Below are positions 53,472 to 63,230 of a stretch of DNA of 64,000 nt, in pieces. Under the pieces are notes generated by a model. The model was not told the origin of the DNA. It made no database searches and saw nothing but the letters and a program-made list of their open reading frames with translations. The first letter of the stretch is position 1; every line of letters begins with the position of its first letter. The position numbers and the translations under genes were made by a program. The stretch is taken from contig NZ_LOHZ01000035.1 in assembly GCF_001601575.1 (NCBI RefSeq), positions 1 to 64,000 on the forward strand. The letters run 5' to 3'. The stretch comes from Thermovenabulum gondwanense (GTDB lineage Bacteria; Bacillota; Thermosediminibacteria; Thermosediminibacterales; Thermosediminibacteraceae).

Positions 53472-54503
53472 TTACATACCCTCGGATTTTTTGCTCTGGG
53501 AATTCAAAAACATCTTCCCGGTATAGGAGAAGGTAAACAATCCTATTGTTAAAGCGAGTAAAGCTTCCTTCATCCCTATTTTAACCATCAGCACGGCACA
53601 AAGGCCGAGGACCAAACTCATGGCATAAAGGAATATAACCGCCTGTTTCTGGGAAAGCCCGTTATCAATTAGGCGATGATGGATATGTCCCCTGTCCGCC
53701 TGCATAATGGGTTTGCCGTTCATAAATCTCCTCACAATGGCAAAAGCCGTATCAAAAATAGGAAGCCCCAATGCGAGCATGGGGACTATTAACGCCACCA
53801 CCGTAGCGCTTTTTACCGCCGCATCTACTGCTACTGAAGAAAGGACAAATCCCAGAAACATTGCTCCTGTATCGCCCATAAAAATTTTTGCCGGGTTAAA
53901 ATTGAAGGGCAAAAAGCCGATACATGCTCCTGCCAGAAGGGCAGTAAAAATTACCGGATTTCCCTGTTTTAAGTTCAAATTGACCAATAACATGGTGATA
54001 GAAGCAATTGCGGATATACCGGCTGCCAGCCCATCAAGGCCATCAATAAAATTCAGGGTATTGGTAATACCTACTATCCAGAAAAGCGTAATGATTATGC
54101 TGTACTTCCCTATATATAGCATACCGCCGAAAGGATTTGTCACCCATTCTACCCTTATTCCAAAAGCCACGGGTATTAAAGCAGCACCTATTTGTAAAAG
54201 CAATTTTACCTTGGGTGAAAGACAGTAAATATCGTCTAATATACCTACCGCTACAATTACCGATGAACCGATAAGTATTCCCAGTACCGAAGGATTTTTC
54301 AACGGTAAGGTCAATAATGCTGCAACAGTAAATCCCGCAAAAATAGCAAGACCGCCCAATCTGGGTATGGGCTTTTTATGAACCCTTCTTGCGTCCTTTG
54401 GGACATCAATAGCCCCCAATTTCCATGCCAGTTTCATGGCAAAAGGTGTAAAAATATACGAGAGGGCTGCTGCCATGAAAAAGGCGTACAAATACTTAGG
54501 CAC
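53472..54503 (-). CDS. tagO: Undecaprenyl-phosphate GlcNAc-1-phosphate transferase
   Basis: The 343-residue protein has about eleven membrane helices and the MraY/WecA motifs: Asp90-Asp91 in GILDDIYCL, NFIDGLDGLAAG (151-162), MGDTGAMFLGF with Asp211, and GHIHHRL. It transfers GlcNAc-1-phosphate to undecaprenyl phosphate and begins teichoic acid or related glycans. The start is GTG at 54501-54503 with GGAG upstream. wecB directly follows. Confidence 0.93.
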   Translation of the reverse strand: MPKYLYAFFMAAALSYIFTPFAMKLAWKLGAIDVPKDARRVHKKPIPRLGGLAIFAGFTVAALLTLPLKNPSVLGILIGSSVIVAVGILDDIYCLSPKVKLLLQIGAALIPVAFGIRVEWVTNPFGGMLYIGKYSIIITLFWIVGITNTLNFIDGLDGLAAGISAIASITMLLVNLNLKQGNPVIFTALLAGACIGFLPFNFNPAKIFMGDTGAMFLGFVLSSVAVDAAVKSATVVALIVPMLALGLPIFDTAFAIVRRFMNGKPIMQADRGHIHHRLIDNGLSQKQAVIFLYAMSLVLGLCAVLMVKIGMKEALLALTIGLFTFSYTGKMFLNSQSKKSEGM

Positions 54504-54560
54504 GAAAATCGCTCCTTTTCGTCTTTATCTCTTTTATTTTAGTCCAGGCCCTCCGATTTG

Positions 54561-55007
54561 TCAATTTTCATTATACTGCAAAAGAAGGATTCCAGCCTCT
54601 TTTAGAAGGTTTACGGCAAACTCGTCCGGGTATTCTCCTTTAAATACTATTCTTTTGACTCCTGCATTAATTAACATTTTTGCACATAATATACAGGGCC
54701 TTGTGGTCACGTAAAGAGTCGCCCCTTTTATACTGCTTCCCAGGGCAGCAGCCTGAATTATTGCATTTTGCTCCGCGTGCAATCCCCTGCAGAGCTCATG
54801 GCGTTCCCCTGACGGCACCCCTAATTTCTCCCTCAAACACCCTATCTCTTCACAGTGGGCTAATCCCGAGGGAGCGCCGTTGTAACCGGTAGCCACTATG
54901 TGTTTGTCCTTAACCAGGACCGCTCCAACCCTTCTCCTCAAACAGGTGGACCTTGTGGATACTACCGTTGCAATTTCCATAAAATAATTATCCCAGGATG
55001 GCCTCAT
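54561..55007 (-). CDS. comEB: dCMP deaminase-like protein (ComEB)
   Basis: From the ATG at 55005-55007 the product is 148 residues. Zinc ligands and the catalytic glutamate are in LHAEQNAI and PCILCAKM; the family is deoxycytidylate deaminase/ComEB. It converts dCMP to dUMP, supplying thymidylate synthesis. The upstream extension overlaps upp and is not used. A DNA-uptake role has been suggested for ComEB but is not needed here. Confidence 0.9.
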   Translation of the reverse strand: MRPSWDNYFMEIATVVSTRSTCLRRRVGAVLVKDKHIVATGYNGAPSGLAHCEEIGCLREKLGVPSGERHELCRGLHAEQNAIIQAAALGSSIKGATLYVTTRPCILCAKMLINAGVKRIVFKGEYPDEFAVNLLKEAGILLLQYNEN

Positions 55008-55023
55008 GCTAAAACCTTCTTTT

Positions 55024-55671
<648 letters not shown>

Positions 55672-55680
55672 TCATAAATT

Positions 55681-56922
55681 TTAATCTTTTTTATATAAAG
55701 GATACCTTTCGCAAAGCGCCCTTACCGCTTTTCTTACCTTCGCCACCTTTATTTCATCTCCCTTAGCAGTAAGGGCTATATCAATGAGTTCTGCAATCTC
55801 TTCCATCTCTTTTTCTTTCATTCCTCTTGAAGTAAGTGCAGGGGTCCCTATCCTAATACCGCTGGTGACATTGGGCTTTTGCGGGTCATAGGGTATGGCA
55901 TTCTTATTTACGGTAATTCCCACCTCATCCAAATATTTTTCGGCTTCCATCCCCGTCAAATTTTTATTCCTCAAATCTACCAGGATCAAATGGTTATCCG
56001 TACCTCCGGAAATTAGCTGATAACCTTTGTCCATAAGGCATTTCGCCAGAGCTTTTGCATTTTTAACCACCTGTTCCTGATAGAACCTGAATTCTTCCGA
56101 TAAGGCTTCTTTTAAACAAACCGCTTTTGCTGCAATAACGTGCATCAGCGGTCCGCCCTGAATCCCGGGGAATATTGCTTTATCAATAGCCTGAGCGTAC
56201 TCTTTTTTGCAAAGAATCATCCCACCCCTGGGACCCCGAAGGGTTTTATGGGTAGTTGTTGTTACAAAATCGGAAACAGGTACGGGGCTTGGATGAAGTC
56301 CTGCTGCAACCAAACCGGCTATGTGAGCCATATCCACCATTAAATAAGCTCCTACTTTTTTTGCAATTTCGGACATCCTGACAAAATCTATAATCCTGGG
56401 GTAAGCGCTTGCCCCCGCTACTATCATCCTGGGTTTATGCTCCAGGGCCAGCCTTTCCACTTCATCGTAATCGATATACCCCGTCTCTTTTGAAACCCCG
56501 TAAGGAACAAAATTAAAATACTTTCCCGAGATATTTACCGGACTTCCATGGGTTAGGTGCCCTCCATGAGCCAGGTTCATACCCATTACCGTGTCCCCGG
56601 GTGTTAAAAAAGCAAAATATACAGCCATATTTGCTTGAGAACCGGAATGGGGCTGAACATTTACGTGCTCGGCTCCGAAAAGTTTTACCGCCCTTTGCCT
56701 TGCCAATTCCTCAACTATATCCACATATTCGCATCCTCCGTAATACCTTTTGCCCGGATAGCCCTCCGCGTATTTATTTGTGAGGATTGTCCCCTGAGCC
56801 TCCATTACTGCTTTACTCGTAAAGTTTTCCGAAGCTATCATTTCCAGTTTGTACTGCTGCCTTAAAAGTTCCTTGTCTATTGCTTCGGCTATCTCGGGAT
56901 CCACCACTCTTAAAATATCCAT
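55681..56922 (-). CDS. glyA: Serine hydroxymethyltransferase
   Basis: From the ATG at 56920-56922 with AGAGGTG upstream the protein is 413 residues. The PLP lysine is Lys226 in [14 protein letters not shown], and [26 protein letters not shown] and [13 protein letters not shown] are conserved. It converts serine and tetrahydrofolate to glycine and methylene-tetrahydrofolate. It is placed between rpiB and upp. The upstream extension would overlap rpiB. Confidence 0.96.
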   Translation of the reverse strand: MDILRVVDPEIAEAIDKELLRQQYKLEMIASENFTSKAVMEAQGTILTNKYAEGYPGKRYYGGCEYVDIVEELARQRAVKLFGAEHVNVQPHSGSQANMAVYFAFLTPGDTVMGMNLAHGGHLTHGSPVNISGKYFNFVPYGVSKETGYIDYDEVERLALEHKPRMIVAGASAYPRIIDFVRMSEIAKKVGAYLMVDMAHIAGLVAAGLHPSPVPVSDFVTTTTHKTLRGPRGGMILCKKEYAQAIDKAIFPGIQGGPLMHVIAAKAVCLKEALSEEFRFYQEQVVKNAKALAKCLMDKGYQLISGGTDNHLILVDLRNKNLTGMEAEKYLDEVGITVNKNAIPYDPQKPNVTSGIRIGTPALTSRGMKEKEMEEIAELIDIALTAKGDEIKVAKVRKAVRALCERYPLYKKD

Positions 56923-56938
56923 AAAATCACCTCTTTTT

Positions 56939-57388
56939 TTAATTTTGCCCCTGTTCGTAGTTTGTAATTTTATCAACTCTTACTTTATGCCTTCCTCCCT
57001 CGAAGGGAGTTTTCAACCATTCTTCCACGATCAAAAGGGCAAGCCCAGGTCCAATTACCCGCCCTCCCATAGCCAGAATATTTGCATCATTGTGCAGGCG
57101 GGACATGCGGGCCGAGTAAACATCATTGCACAGGGCAGCCCGGATACCTTTTACCTTATTTGCCGCTATGGATATACCTATTCCCGTTCCGCAGATGAGT
57201 ATACCCCTTTCGAATTCTCCCTTTGCTACTTTTTCCGCTACTATTAAAGCCATATCGGGATAATCCACCGATTCCTTTGAGAATGTCCCAAAATCCTGAA
57301 AGTCGTATCCTTTTTCCTTTAAAAATTCAACCACTTTTTCCTTTAATTCATACCCTCCATGGTCGCTGGCAACAGCAATTTTCATCAT
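56939..57388 (-). CDS. rpiB: Ribose-5-phosphate isomerase B
   Basis: The 149-residue protein starts [27 protein letters not shown] and has [27 protein letters not shown] with the active-site cysteine, and the conserved [11 protein letters not shown]. It interconverts ribose-5-phosphate and ribulose-5-phosphate. The position between ywlE and glyA matches Bacillus ywlF. RBS GGAGG precedes the ATG. Confidence 0.95.
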   Translation of the reverse strand: MMKIAVASDHGGYELKEKVVEFLKEKGYDFQDFGTFSKESVDYPDMALIVAEKVAKGEFERGILICGTGIGISIAANKVKGIRAALCNDVYSARMSRLHNDANILAMGGRVIGPGLALLIVEEWLKTPFEGGRHKVRVDKITNYEQGQN

Positions 57389-57401
57389 GTTACCTCCATT
57401 C

Positions 57402-57863
57402 TTATTTTATCGTTTTTTGTTCAATCCTTTCGATAAGTTTTTGTAAATTATTCCAAAGTTCATCGGCTACTTTTTTATAGGTTTCTATACCCATCCCATA
57501 GGGATCTTCTATGTCTTCAAATTCTCCCTCGTTTATAAATTCTGTCAGAACAAAAACCCTGCCTTTTAATTTGGGAAAATTATTAAGTATATAATCCCTC
57601 TGACTTTTCGTCATTGTTAGAATGAGATCCGAATTAAGCAAATTCTCCCTGAGCTTTTTAGCCCTGTGGCCGCTCAGATCAATTCCCCTTTCTTTTAATA
57701 CCTGGATGGCTTCTGAAGAGGCCGGCATTCCATCTACCGCAGCTATCCCGCAGGAATCTATCTCGATATCCTTTCCCTTTTCCTGGGCCAGCTTTTTAAA
57801 CAGAGCGGCGGCCATGCTGCTTCTGCACGTATTGCCGGTGCAGACAAATAAAACCTTAAGCAT
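57402..57863 (-). CDS. ywlE: Protein-arginine phosphatase (YwlE-like)
   Basis: The 153-residue protein is a low-molecular-weight phosphatase with P-loop VCTGNTCRSS: Cys8 and Arg14 are catalytic, and Thr12 is the residue that sets arginine preference in Bacillus YwlE. Asp120 (DPYG) is the general acid. It would reverse McsB-type arginine phosphorylation that marks proteins for ClpCP. mcsB is not in the window. The position next to rpiB and tsaC is conserved. Confidence 0.88.
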   Translation of the reverse strand: MLKVLFVCTGNTCRSSMAAALFKKLAQEKGKDIEIDSCGIAAVDGMPASSEAIQVLKERGIDLSGHRAKKLRENLLNSDLILTMTKSQRDYILNNFPKLKGRVFVLTEFINEGEFEDIEDPYGMGIETYKKVADELWNNLQKLIERIEQKTIK

Positions 57864-57881
57864 TAAATCCTTTGCCTCCTT

Positions 57882-58922
57882 TTAAACCGGAATTATTTTA
57901 TATCCTGAAGCTCTCTTCAACCTGTTCATGACTGCAAGACCCAGTCCTCTTTCTGGTATGCCTTCAGCAAGAATAATATCTATCCCCATCCTGTCAAACT
58001 TTCTCAACAAAGAAAACAGGTTTGAAGAAATGGTAAGCGGTGCATCTCTATCGCCGGCTGAAAGAACGTTTTCCTGCCGGTATTCCCCTCTCGTTTGTGC
58101 AGTTGCGAGGATGCCCACCTTTAATCCCTTTTTCTCAAAATCTAACGCTAATTCTTTTATTTTTTTTACCTGTTCCTTTATATCCCCCACCACCAGGAAC
58201 ACTTCCGCCCGGGGTGAATAATGCCTGTACTTAAGACCCGGAGACCTGGGCTTTTCACCCTCTTTTATATTTTCTTCCACATGCACCTGCCCCAGAACCT
58301 CTTCCAGCTCTTCCCTGGTAACTCCCCCCGGTCTTAAGATCACCGGTGCACTGCCGGTAAGGTCCAATACCGTAGATTCCACTCCGAACTTTGAATGTCC
58401 ACCATCTATTACCGCATCTATCCTCCCCTTCATGTCTTCCATTACATCCTGAGCGTTGGTGGGGCTTGGCTTTCCCGATAGATTTGCGCTGGGGGCTGCT
58501 ATGGGAACCCCTGATTCCCTGATTAATAGCCTTGCTACTGCATGATCGGGCATTCTGACCGCCACGGTATCAAGTCCACCCGTAGTTTTATAAGGTACCC
58601 TTTCGCTTTTTTCGAATATTATAGTAAGAGGGCCGGGCCAGAATTTTTCTATTAATTCATAGGCTTTTGCGGGTACATTTTTGGCGAGCAAAGATAGTTC
58701 TTTTACCTCCTGAATGTGAACTATCAACGGATTATCCTGAGGCCGGTTTTTTGCCCTGTATATCTTAATTGCAGATTCTTCCTCCAAGGCATTGGCTCCA
58801 AGGCCGTAAACGGTTTCTGTGGGAAAGGCCACAAGTCCCCCTCTTTTTATTATTTCTGCCGCTAATCTAACTTTCTCAATTTCCGGATTGTTTTCATCTA
58901 CTTTTATGTATAAGGTTTCCAT
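57882..58922 (-). CDS. ywlC: Threonylcarbamoyl-AMP synthase (Sua5 type)
   Basis: The 346-residue protein has an N-terminal YrdC domain (about 10-200, with GGLVAFPTETVYGLGANALEE, KNRPQDNPLIVHI and PIAAPSANLSGKPSPT) and a C-terminal Sua5 domain (about 230-346). It forms threonylcarbamoyl-AMP from threonine, bicarbonate and ATP for the t6A modification of tRNA. The longer Sua5 form is normal in Bacillus (YwlC). The ATG is clear. Two chrA genes precede it. Confidence 0.94.
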   Translation of the reverse strand: METLYIKVDENNPEIEKVRLAAEIIKRGGLVAFPTETVYGLGANALEEESAIKIYRAKNRPQDNPLIVHIQEVKELSLLAKNVPAKAYELIEKFWPGPLTIIFEKSERVPYKTTGGLDTVAVRMPDHAVARLLIRESGVPIAAPSANLSGKPSPTNAQDVMEDMKGRIDAVIDGGHSKFGVESTVLDLTGSAPVILRPGGVTREELEEVLGQVHVEENIKEGEKPRSPGLKYRHYSPRAEVFLVVGDIKEQVKKIKELALDFEKKGLKVGILATAQTRGEYRQENVLSAGDRDAPLTISSNLFSLLRKFDRMGIDIILAEGIPERGLGLAVMNRLKRASGYKIIPV

Positions 58923-58934
58923 TATTATCCCCTC

Positions 58935-59462
58935 TTACCTGTATATTAAAACGCCGAACAAGGCTGAGAAAAATATTACCGCTATGGGATTAGCTTTTAA
59001 AAAGTATATACCGGCAAAAGTTACTGCAGCAATTGTAAACTCTTTTATTCCCGTAATGGAATTTCTTCCGATATTAATTGCGGCCTGCAAAATCAAAGCT
59101 ATTACCACCGGTCTAATAGCCTGAAAAAAATACTCCACCGCCTTTATTTGGCTCCTGTACTTTTTTATTATGTACGCGAGAAAAAGAATTATTATAAAGG
59201 AAGGCATTGCAACCCCCAGTGTGGCAAATGCAGAACCCAAAACCCCTTTCACCTTGTATCCTACAAAGGTAGCTGCATTTACCGAAATGGGCCCCGGCGT
59301 CACCTGGGAGATGGCCAGTACATCCATAAATTCCTTGAAATCCAACCATTTATTTATTTCCACCACTTCTTTTTGAATCAGGGGAAGCATCGCATAGCCC
59401 CCTCCGAATCCAAAGAGCCCTACTTTAAAAAAGGCTAAAAAAAGTTTAATATAGTCAATCAT
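58935..59462 (-). CDS. Chromate transporter family protein (second half)
   Basis: The 175-residue protein begins LFLAFFKVGLFGFGGGYAMLPLIQKEV and has VSQVTPGPISVNAATFVGYKV, the half-size ChrA signature, with about five membrane helices. Half-size CHR proteins are encoded in pairs that form a heterodimer with opposite membrane orientation. The ATG overlaps the preceding chrA stop by eight bases. Export of chromate or of some other anion is possible. Confidence 0.85.
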   Translation of the reverse strand: MIDYIKLFLAFFKVGLFGFGGGYAMLPLIQKEVVEINKWLDFKEFMDVLAISQVTPGPISVNAATFVGYKVKGVLGSAFATLGVAMPSFIIILFLAYIIKKYRSQIKAVEYFFQAIRPVVIALILQAAINIGRNSITGIKEFTIAAVTFAGIYFLKANPIAVIFFSALFGVLIYR

Positions 59463-60027
59463 TTTTCTTCATCCTTTTTGCATCTTTATATAACCCTCTA
59501 AATACCCCGATAAGTCCAAAAACCAGTATCAAAATCCCGGGATATACGTTTACAAACAGGAGTAAAAATAAGCTCATTATAAAAATAACATAGGATTGGT
59601 AATCTTTCAAAGCCTTTTTCCACAATGAAAAGGCGGCAGATAATATCAAAATAAAAATTGAGGGATATACCCCTTTTAAAGCTTTATTAAAATAGGTAAT
59701 TTCTCTTACTTCGCTGTAAAAATAAGCGATAAAAAGGATAGTTAAAAACGAAGGCAGAACGGTCCCAAAAAGGGCAAAAATCGCTCCCGTCAATCCCCCG
59801 AGTTTATAGCCTATGTACACCGAAGTGTTAATTGCCACCGCACCGGGTACCGACTGGGAAACTGCTATAATATCGAGAAACTCTTCTTCCTTCAGCCATT
59901 TATTTTTTTCCACCATTTCCAACTTCATCAAAGGGATCATAGCATAACCTCCACCCAAGGTGAAGGCACCTATCTTAAAAAAAGCCATAAACATTTTTAC
60001 AAAAAAACTTAATCTTCCCCCGAGCAT
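59455..60027 (-). CDS. Chromate transporter family protein (first half)
   Basis: The 190-residue protein has FKIGAFTLGGGYAMIPLMKLEMV and AVSQSVPGAVAINTSVYIGYKL, the same pattern as its partner downstream, and about five helices. Pairs of this type (CHR3/SCHR) are widespread in Clostridia and need not be linked to chromate itself. RBS GGAGGT precedes the ATG. It sits between prmC and the ywlC gene, an insertion relative to the usual Bacillus order. Confidence 0.85.
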   Translation of the reverse strand: MLGGRLSFFVKMFMAFFKIGAFTLGGGYAMIPLMKLEMVEKNKWLKEEEFLDIIAVSQSVPGAVAINTSVYIGYKLGGLTGAIFALFGTVLPSFLTILFIAYFYSEVREITYFNKALKGVYPSIFILILSAAFSLWKKALKDYQSYVIFIMSLFLLLFVNVYPGILILVFGLIGVFRGLYKDAKRMKKND

Positions 60028-60037
60028 CGCCTACCTC

Positions 60038-60901
60038 CTAACTCAAAGAAGCTATAATAACCCTGTCCAGCCCTGCGAAATCTTTTTTTACCCTCAGGTT
60101 TTCCATGCCCTTTGATTTGAAAATCTTCATTACTTCATAAGCCTGTTTTTCCCCGATTTCAAGTATAATAAACCCTCCGGGCTTCAAAAACCTCCTGCTG
60201 CCTTCTATTATTTTTCGATAAAAATAAAGCCCATCAGGACCGCCATTTAAAGCGATCCCGGGCTCATATTTAACATCTAAGGGTAAATAATTTAATTCTT
60301 TTTCAGGAATATAAGGAGGGTTGGAAACCACTATATCCAAATCAAAAATATTATTTTCAAAAAAAGGTTCCCAGAGGTCCCCCTTCAAAAAAACAATCCT
60401 ATCCTCTACATTATGTCTTTTCGCGTTTTCCCGTGCAACTTCTAAAGATAGTTCGGTAATATCCGAAGCATAACAGAAAACGTTTTTCAAATTATAGGCT
60501 ATGGAAATGGCTATAGCTCCACTCCCCGTACATAAATCTGCAATTTTAACCAAGGAGTCCTTGCCGTATTTGTCCCTAAGGATATTTATCGCTTCTTCCA
60601 CCAGAAGTTCGGTTTCCGGTCGGGGAATAAGAACTCCCTCTTTTACAAAAAAATCTAAGGAAAAAAATTCCTTGCTGTTAGTAATATAGGCTACGGGATA
60701 ATGCCTTTCTCGCAGGGATATTTTTTTAAAAAAGTTATTGAGTTCATCTTCGGATAATTCGTATTCGGGATGGGAAAAAATAAATTCCCTGTTTTTAGAA
60801 ATTACATGGGCTAAAATAACTTCCGCATCCAAAAAGGCTGATCCTATTTTCTTTTCCATCAGTAGCTCTCTTCCTCTTTTCAGAGCATCCCGCAACCTCA
60901 T
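60038..60901 (-). CDS. prmC: Release factor glutamine methyltransferase
   Basis: The 287-residue protein has an N-terminal helical domain (about 1-75), SAM motif ADLCTGSGAIAIS (121-133) and the catalytic NPPY (194-197). It methylates the Gln of the GGQ motif in release factors 1 and 2. It follows prfA by 12 bases. The ATG at 60899-60901 is chosen because AAGGGG lies eight bases upstream; an upstream TTG is too close to that site. Confidence 0.93.
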   Translation of the reverse strand: MRLRDALKRGRELLMEKKIGSAFLDAEVILAHVISKNREFIFSHPEYELSEDELNNFFKKISLRERHYPVAYITNSKEFFSLDFFVKEGVLIPRPETELLVEEAINILRDKYGKDSLVKIADLCTGSGAIAISIAYNLKNVFCYASDITELSLEVARENAKRHNVEDRIVFLKGDLWEPFFENNIFDLDIVVSNPPYIPEKELNYLPLDVKYEPGIALNGGPDGLYFYRKIIEGSRRFLKPGGFIILEIGEKQAYEVMKIFKSKGMENLRVKKDFAGLDRVIIASLS

Positions 60902-60913
60902 CGTCAATACCCC

Positions 60914-61984
60914 TTACTCTTCGGATTGGGCAAGTTTTCTCGCCTGTTCTTCGGCAATTAAGCTCTCTATAATTTCATCCAGTTCTCCATCCAGTATGCT
61001 TTCCAGCTTATGCAGGGTAAGTCCAATTCTGTGATCCGTTACCCTGCCTTGAGGGAAATTATATGTTCGGATTCTTTCACTTCTATCTCCCGTGCCTACC
61101 TGGCTTCTCCTGCTTTCTGCTATTTTCTGGTCCTGTTCCTGCTTTTTCATCTCCAGAAGTTTGGCTCTTAAAATCTTCATTGCCTTTTCTCTATTTTTTA
61201 ACTGCGACCTTTCATCCTGGCAGGTAACAACTATACCCGTAGGAAAATGGGTTATTCTAACCGCCGAATCCGTGGTATTTACCGATTGTCCGCCGTGTCC
61301 TGAAGATCTGAATACATCAATCCTTATATCCTGAGGGTTAATCTCCACATCCACCTCTTCCGCTTCGGGCAGAACCGCCACGGTAGCGGTAGAAGTATGG
61401 ATTCTGCCCCCGGCTTCGGTTACAGGTATTCTCTGCACCCTGTGCACCCCGGATTCATACTTCAATTTGCTGTAAGCCCCTTTCCCTATTATTTCAAAAA
61501 CCACTTCCTTGAATCCTCCGAGCTCCGTGGGGCTGGTGCTCATCAGCTCTACCTTCCATCCCTGACGTTCTGCATAGCGGGTATACATTCTGTAAAGGTC
61601 TGATGCAAAAAGGGCCGCTTCTTCTCCTCCGGCTCCCGCCCTGATTTCCATAATTACATCCTTTTCGTCATTAGGATCTTTCGGAAGTAGCATTATCCTC
61701 AATTTTTCCTTTAATTCCCTTTCCCTTTCCTCCAATTTATCCATTTCGGCTCTTAAAAATTCTTCCATTTCTTTATCCTTTTCCGTTTTTAAAAGCTCTT
61801 TTGCCTCTTCAATTTCCTTAACCACACTTTTGTATTCTTTATAACAGTTTACTACTTCTTCTAAAGACGCATGTTCCTTTGCAAGAGCCCTCCATTCTTC
61901 CTGTTTTGCTATTATCTGAGGGTCGCTGATTTTTTCCGTTAATTCTTCATATCTTTTTAAGAGTCCTTCCAATTTTTCTATCAA
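60914..61984 (-). CDS. prfA: Peptide chain release factor 1
   Basis: The 356-residue protein has the codon-reading motif IPVTEAGGR (Pro187-Val-Thr189, the P-x-T of RF1) and the hydrolysis motif [10 protein letters not shown] with GGQ at 231-233. It ends translation at UAA and UAG. prmC, whose product modifies it, is encoded directly downstream. Confidence 0.96.
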   Translation of the reverse strand: MIEKLEGLLKRYEELTEKISDPQIIAKQEEWRALAKEHASLEEVVNCYKEYKSVVKEIEEAKELLKTEKDKEMEEFLRAEMDKLEERERELKEKLRIMLLPKDPNDEKDVIMEIRAGAGGEEAALFASDLYRMYTRYAERQGWKVELMSTSPTELGGFKEVVFEIIGKGAYSKLKYESGVHRVQRIPVTEAGGRIHTSTATVAVLPEAEEVDVEINPQDIRIDVFRSSGHGGQSVNTTDSAVRITHFPTGIVVTCQDERSQLKNREKAMKILRAKLLEMKKQEQDQKIAESRRSQVGTGDRSERIRTYNFPQGRVTDHRIGLTLHKLESILDGELDEIIESLIAEEQARKLAQSEE

Positions 61985-61996
61985 AAGTTTTCCCTC

Positions 61997-62848
61997 CTAT
62001 ATTACGCACTTTAAGGCTTCCAATGCCACTTCGATTTGAGAGTCATCGGGTGGCCTTGTGGTCAAAAGCTGTAACCACATGCCCGGAAGGCTGAGAAGCT
62101 TTGCGATTTTAGAATCGCTCCTTCCGGCAAACCTGATAAATTCGTAGGAAATTCCGGCTACCAAAGGAAAAAGCAGAATCCTGGAAATAATTCTTAAAAG
62201 AATACCCGGCCATCCCAGAAAAGAAAATAGCAAAATACTCACGATCATTACTATTAATAAAAAACTGGTGCCGCAACGGGGGTGAAGGGTTTTATACTTT
62301 TTGGCATTTTCCACCGTTAACGGGTCTCCGTTTTCATAGCAGTGCACCGCCATATGTTCGGCGCCGTGGTATTCAAAAAACCTTTTAATATCCTTCATTA
62401 TGGAAATTGAAAAAATATATAAAAAGAATATTGATATTCTGATAAGCCCTTCGATCAGGTTTAATACAACGGGATTTTTAACACCCTTCTCGAAAAATTT
62501 TATTAAAAAGGTTGGCAATACGATAAAAAGGGCAACGGCAAAACCTACAGCCATAATAACGGAAAGCGCTATATCCTTTGACGTAAGTTTATATTCTTCT
62601 TCTTCCACCACACTGGCTGAATAGGTAAGGGCATTAATCCCTATGACCAGCATTTCAATCAGAGACAGAGCTCCCCTTATCACGGGTAATCTAAAAAAAG
62701 GATGTCTTTTTTGCAGGGAATAATTTTCTTCTTTTTTCACCACTATATCCCTGCCCTTTCGAACCGCAATGGCCGTGTACTTAGGCCCTCTCATCATAAC
62801 GCCTTCGATAACTGCCTGTCCCCCAATGGATGGTTTGGCTATTTTCAT
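61997..62848 (-). CDS. DUF1385 family membrane protein (YqhQ-like)
   Basis: The 283-residue protein has the family start KPSIGGQAVIEGVMMRGPKYTAIAVRKG and about four membrane helices, with the conserved FFEYHGAEHMAVHCYENG and HPRCGTSFLLI, whose His/Cys could bind metal. Its function is not known. In many Clostridia it stands between rpmE and prfA, as here. Confidence 0.88.
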   Translation of the reverse strand: MKIAKPSIGGQAVIEGVMMRGPKYTAIAVRKGRDIVVKKEENYSLQKRHPFFRLPVIRGALSLIEMLVIGINALTYSASVVEEEEYKLTSKDIALSVIMAVGFAVALFIVLPTFLIKFFEKGVKNPVVLNLIEGLIRISIFFLYIFSISIMKDIKRFFEYHGAEHMAVHCYENGDPLTVENAKKYKTLHPRCGTSFLLIVMIVSILLFSFLGWPGILLRIISRILLFPLVAGISYEFIRFAGRSDSKIAKLLSLPGMWLQLLTTRPPDDSQIEVALEALKCVI

Positions 62849-62877
62849 TTTATTTTCCCCTTTTCCCCAATATATGA

Positions 62878-62906
62878 ATAAAGGTTAGAGCGTACACTCT
62901 AACCGT
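62878..62906 (-). terminator. Hairpin after rpmE, possible partial terminator
   Basis: GGTTAGAG and CTCTAACC pair around a short loop, followed by TTTATTC on the minus strand. Some read-through into the DUF1385 gene and prfA is likely since no other strong promoter was seen. Confidence 0.6.
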
Positions 62907-63116
62907 TTATTCTTCATCTTTTATACCAAATCTCTTCTTAAATCTCTCTACGCGGCCGCCGGTATCCACAAGCTTTTGTTTGCCGGTGAAAAACGGATGG
63001 CACTTGGAGCAGATTTCCACATGAATTTCAGGTTTTGTTGAACCGGTCTCAAAAGTTTCGCCACATGCACATTTTACAACTGCCCTGTAGTACTTTGGAT
63101 GAATTCCTTCTTTCAC
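62907..63116 (-). CDS. rpmE: 50S ribosomal protein L31 (zinc-binding form)
   Basis: The 69-residue protein starts from the GTG at 63114-63116 ([15 protein letters not shown]) with GAGGTG six bases upstream; the first GTG (63123-63125) is less well placed. The zinc cysteines are CAC and CSKC. It is the C+ form, so zinc is needed. A promoter with extended -10 lies at 63171-63199. It leads the long housekeeping operon that runs to wecB. Confidence 0.95.
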   Translation of the reverse strand: MKEGIHPKYYRAVVKCACGETFETGSTKPEIHVEICSKCHPFFTGKQKLVDTGGRVERFKKRFGIKDEE

Positions 63117-63170
63117 CTTTCTCACCTCTACCTTTTGTGTCTTTTGTTAAAGCTATAAATTACCCTTGAT

Positions 63171-63199
63171 ATTATAGCACAGGTTTATTTTTAAAACAA
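63171..63199 (-). promoter_or_regulatory. Promoter of rpmE and the following operon
   Basis: TTGTTT (63194-63199) and TATAAT (63171-63176) with TGC before the -10 and 17-bp spacing, on the minus strand. Confidence 0.75.
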
Positions 63200-63230
63200 G
63201 TAATTATTTAAAATATCAGGTATCTTTTTA

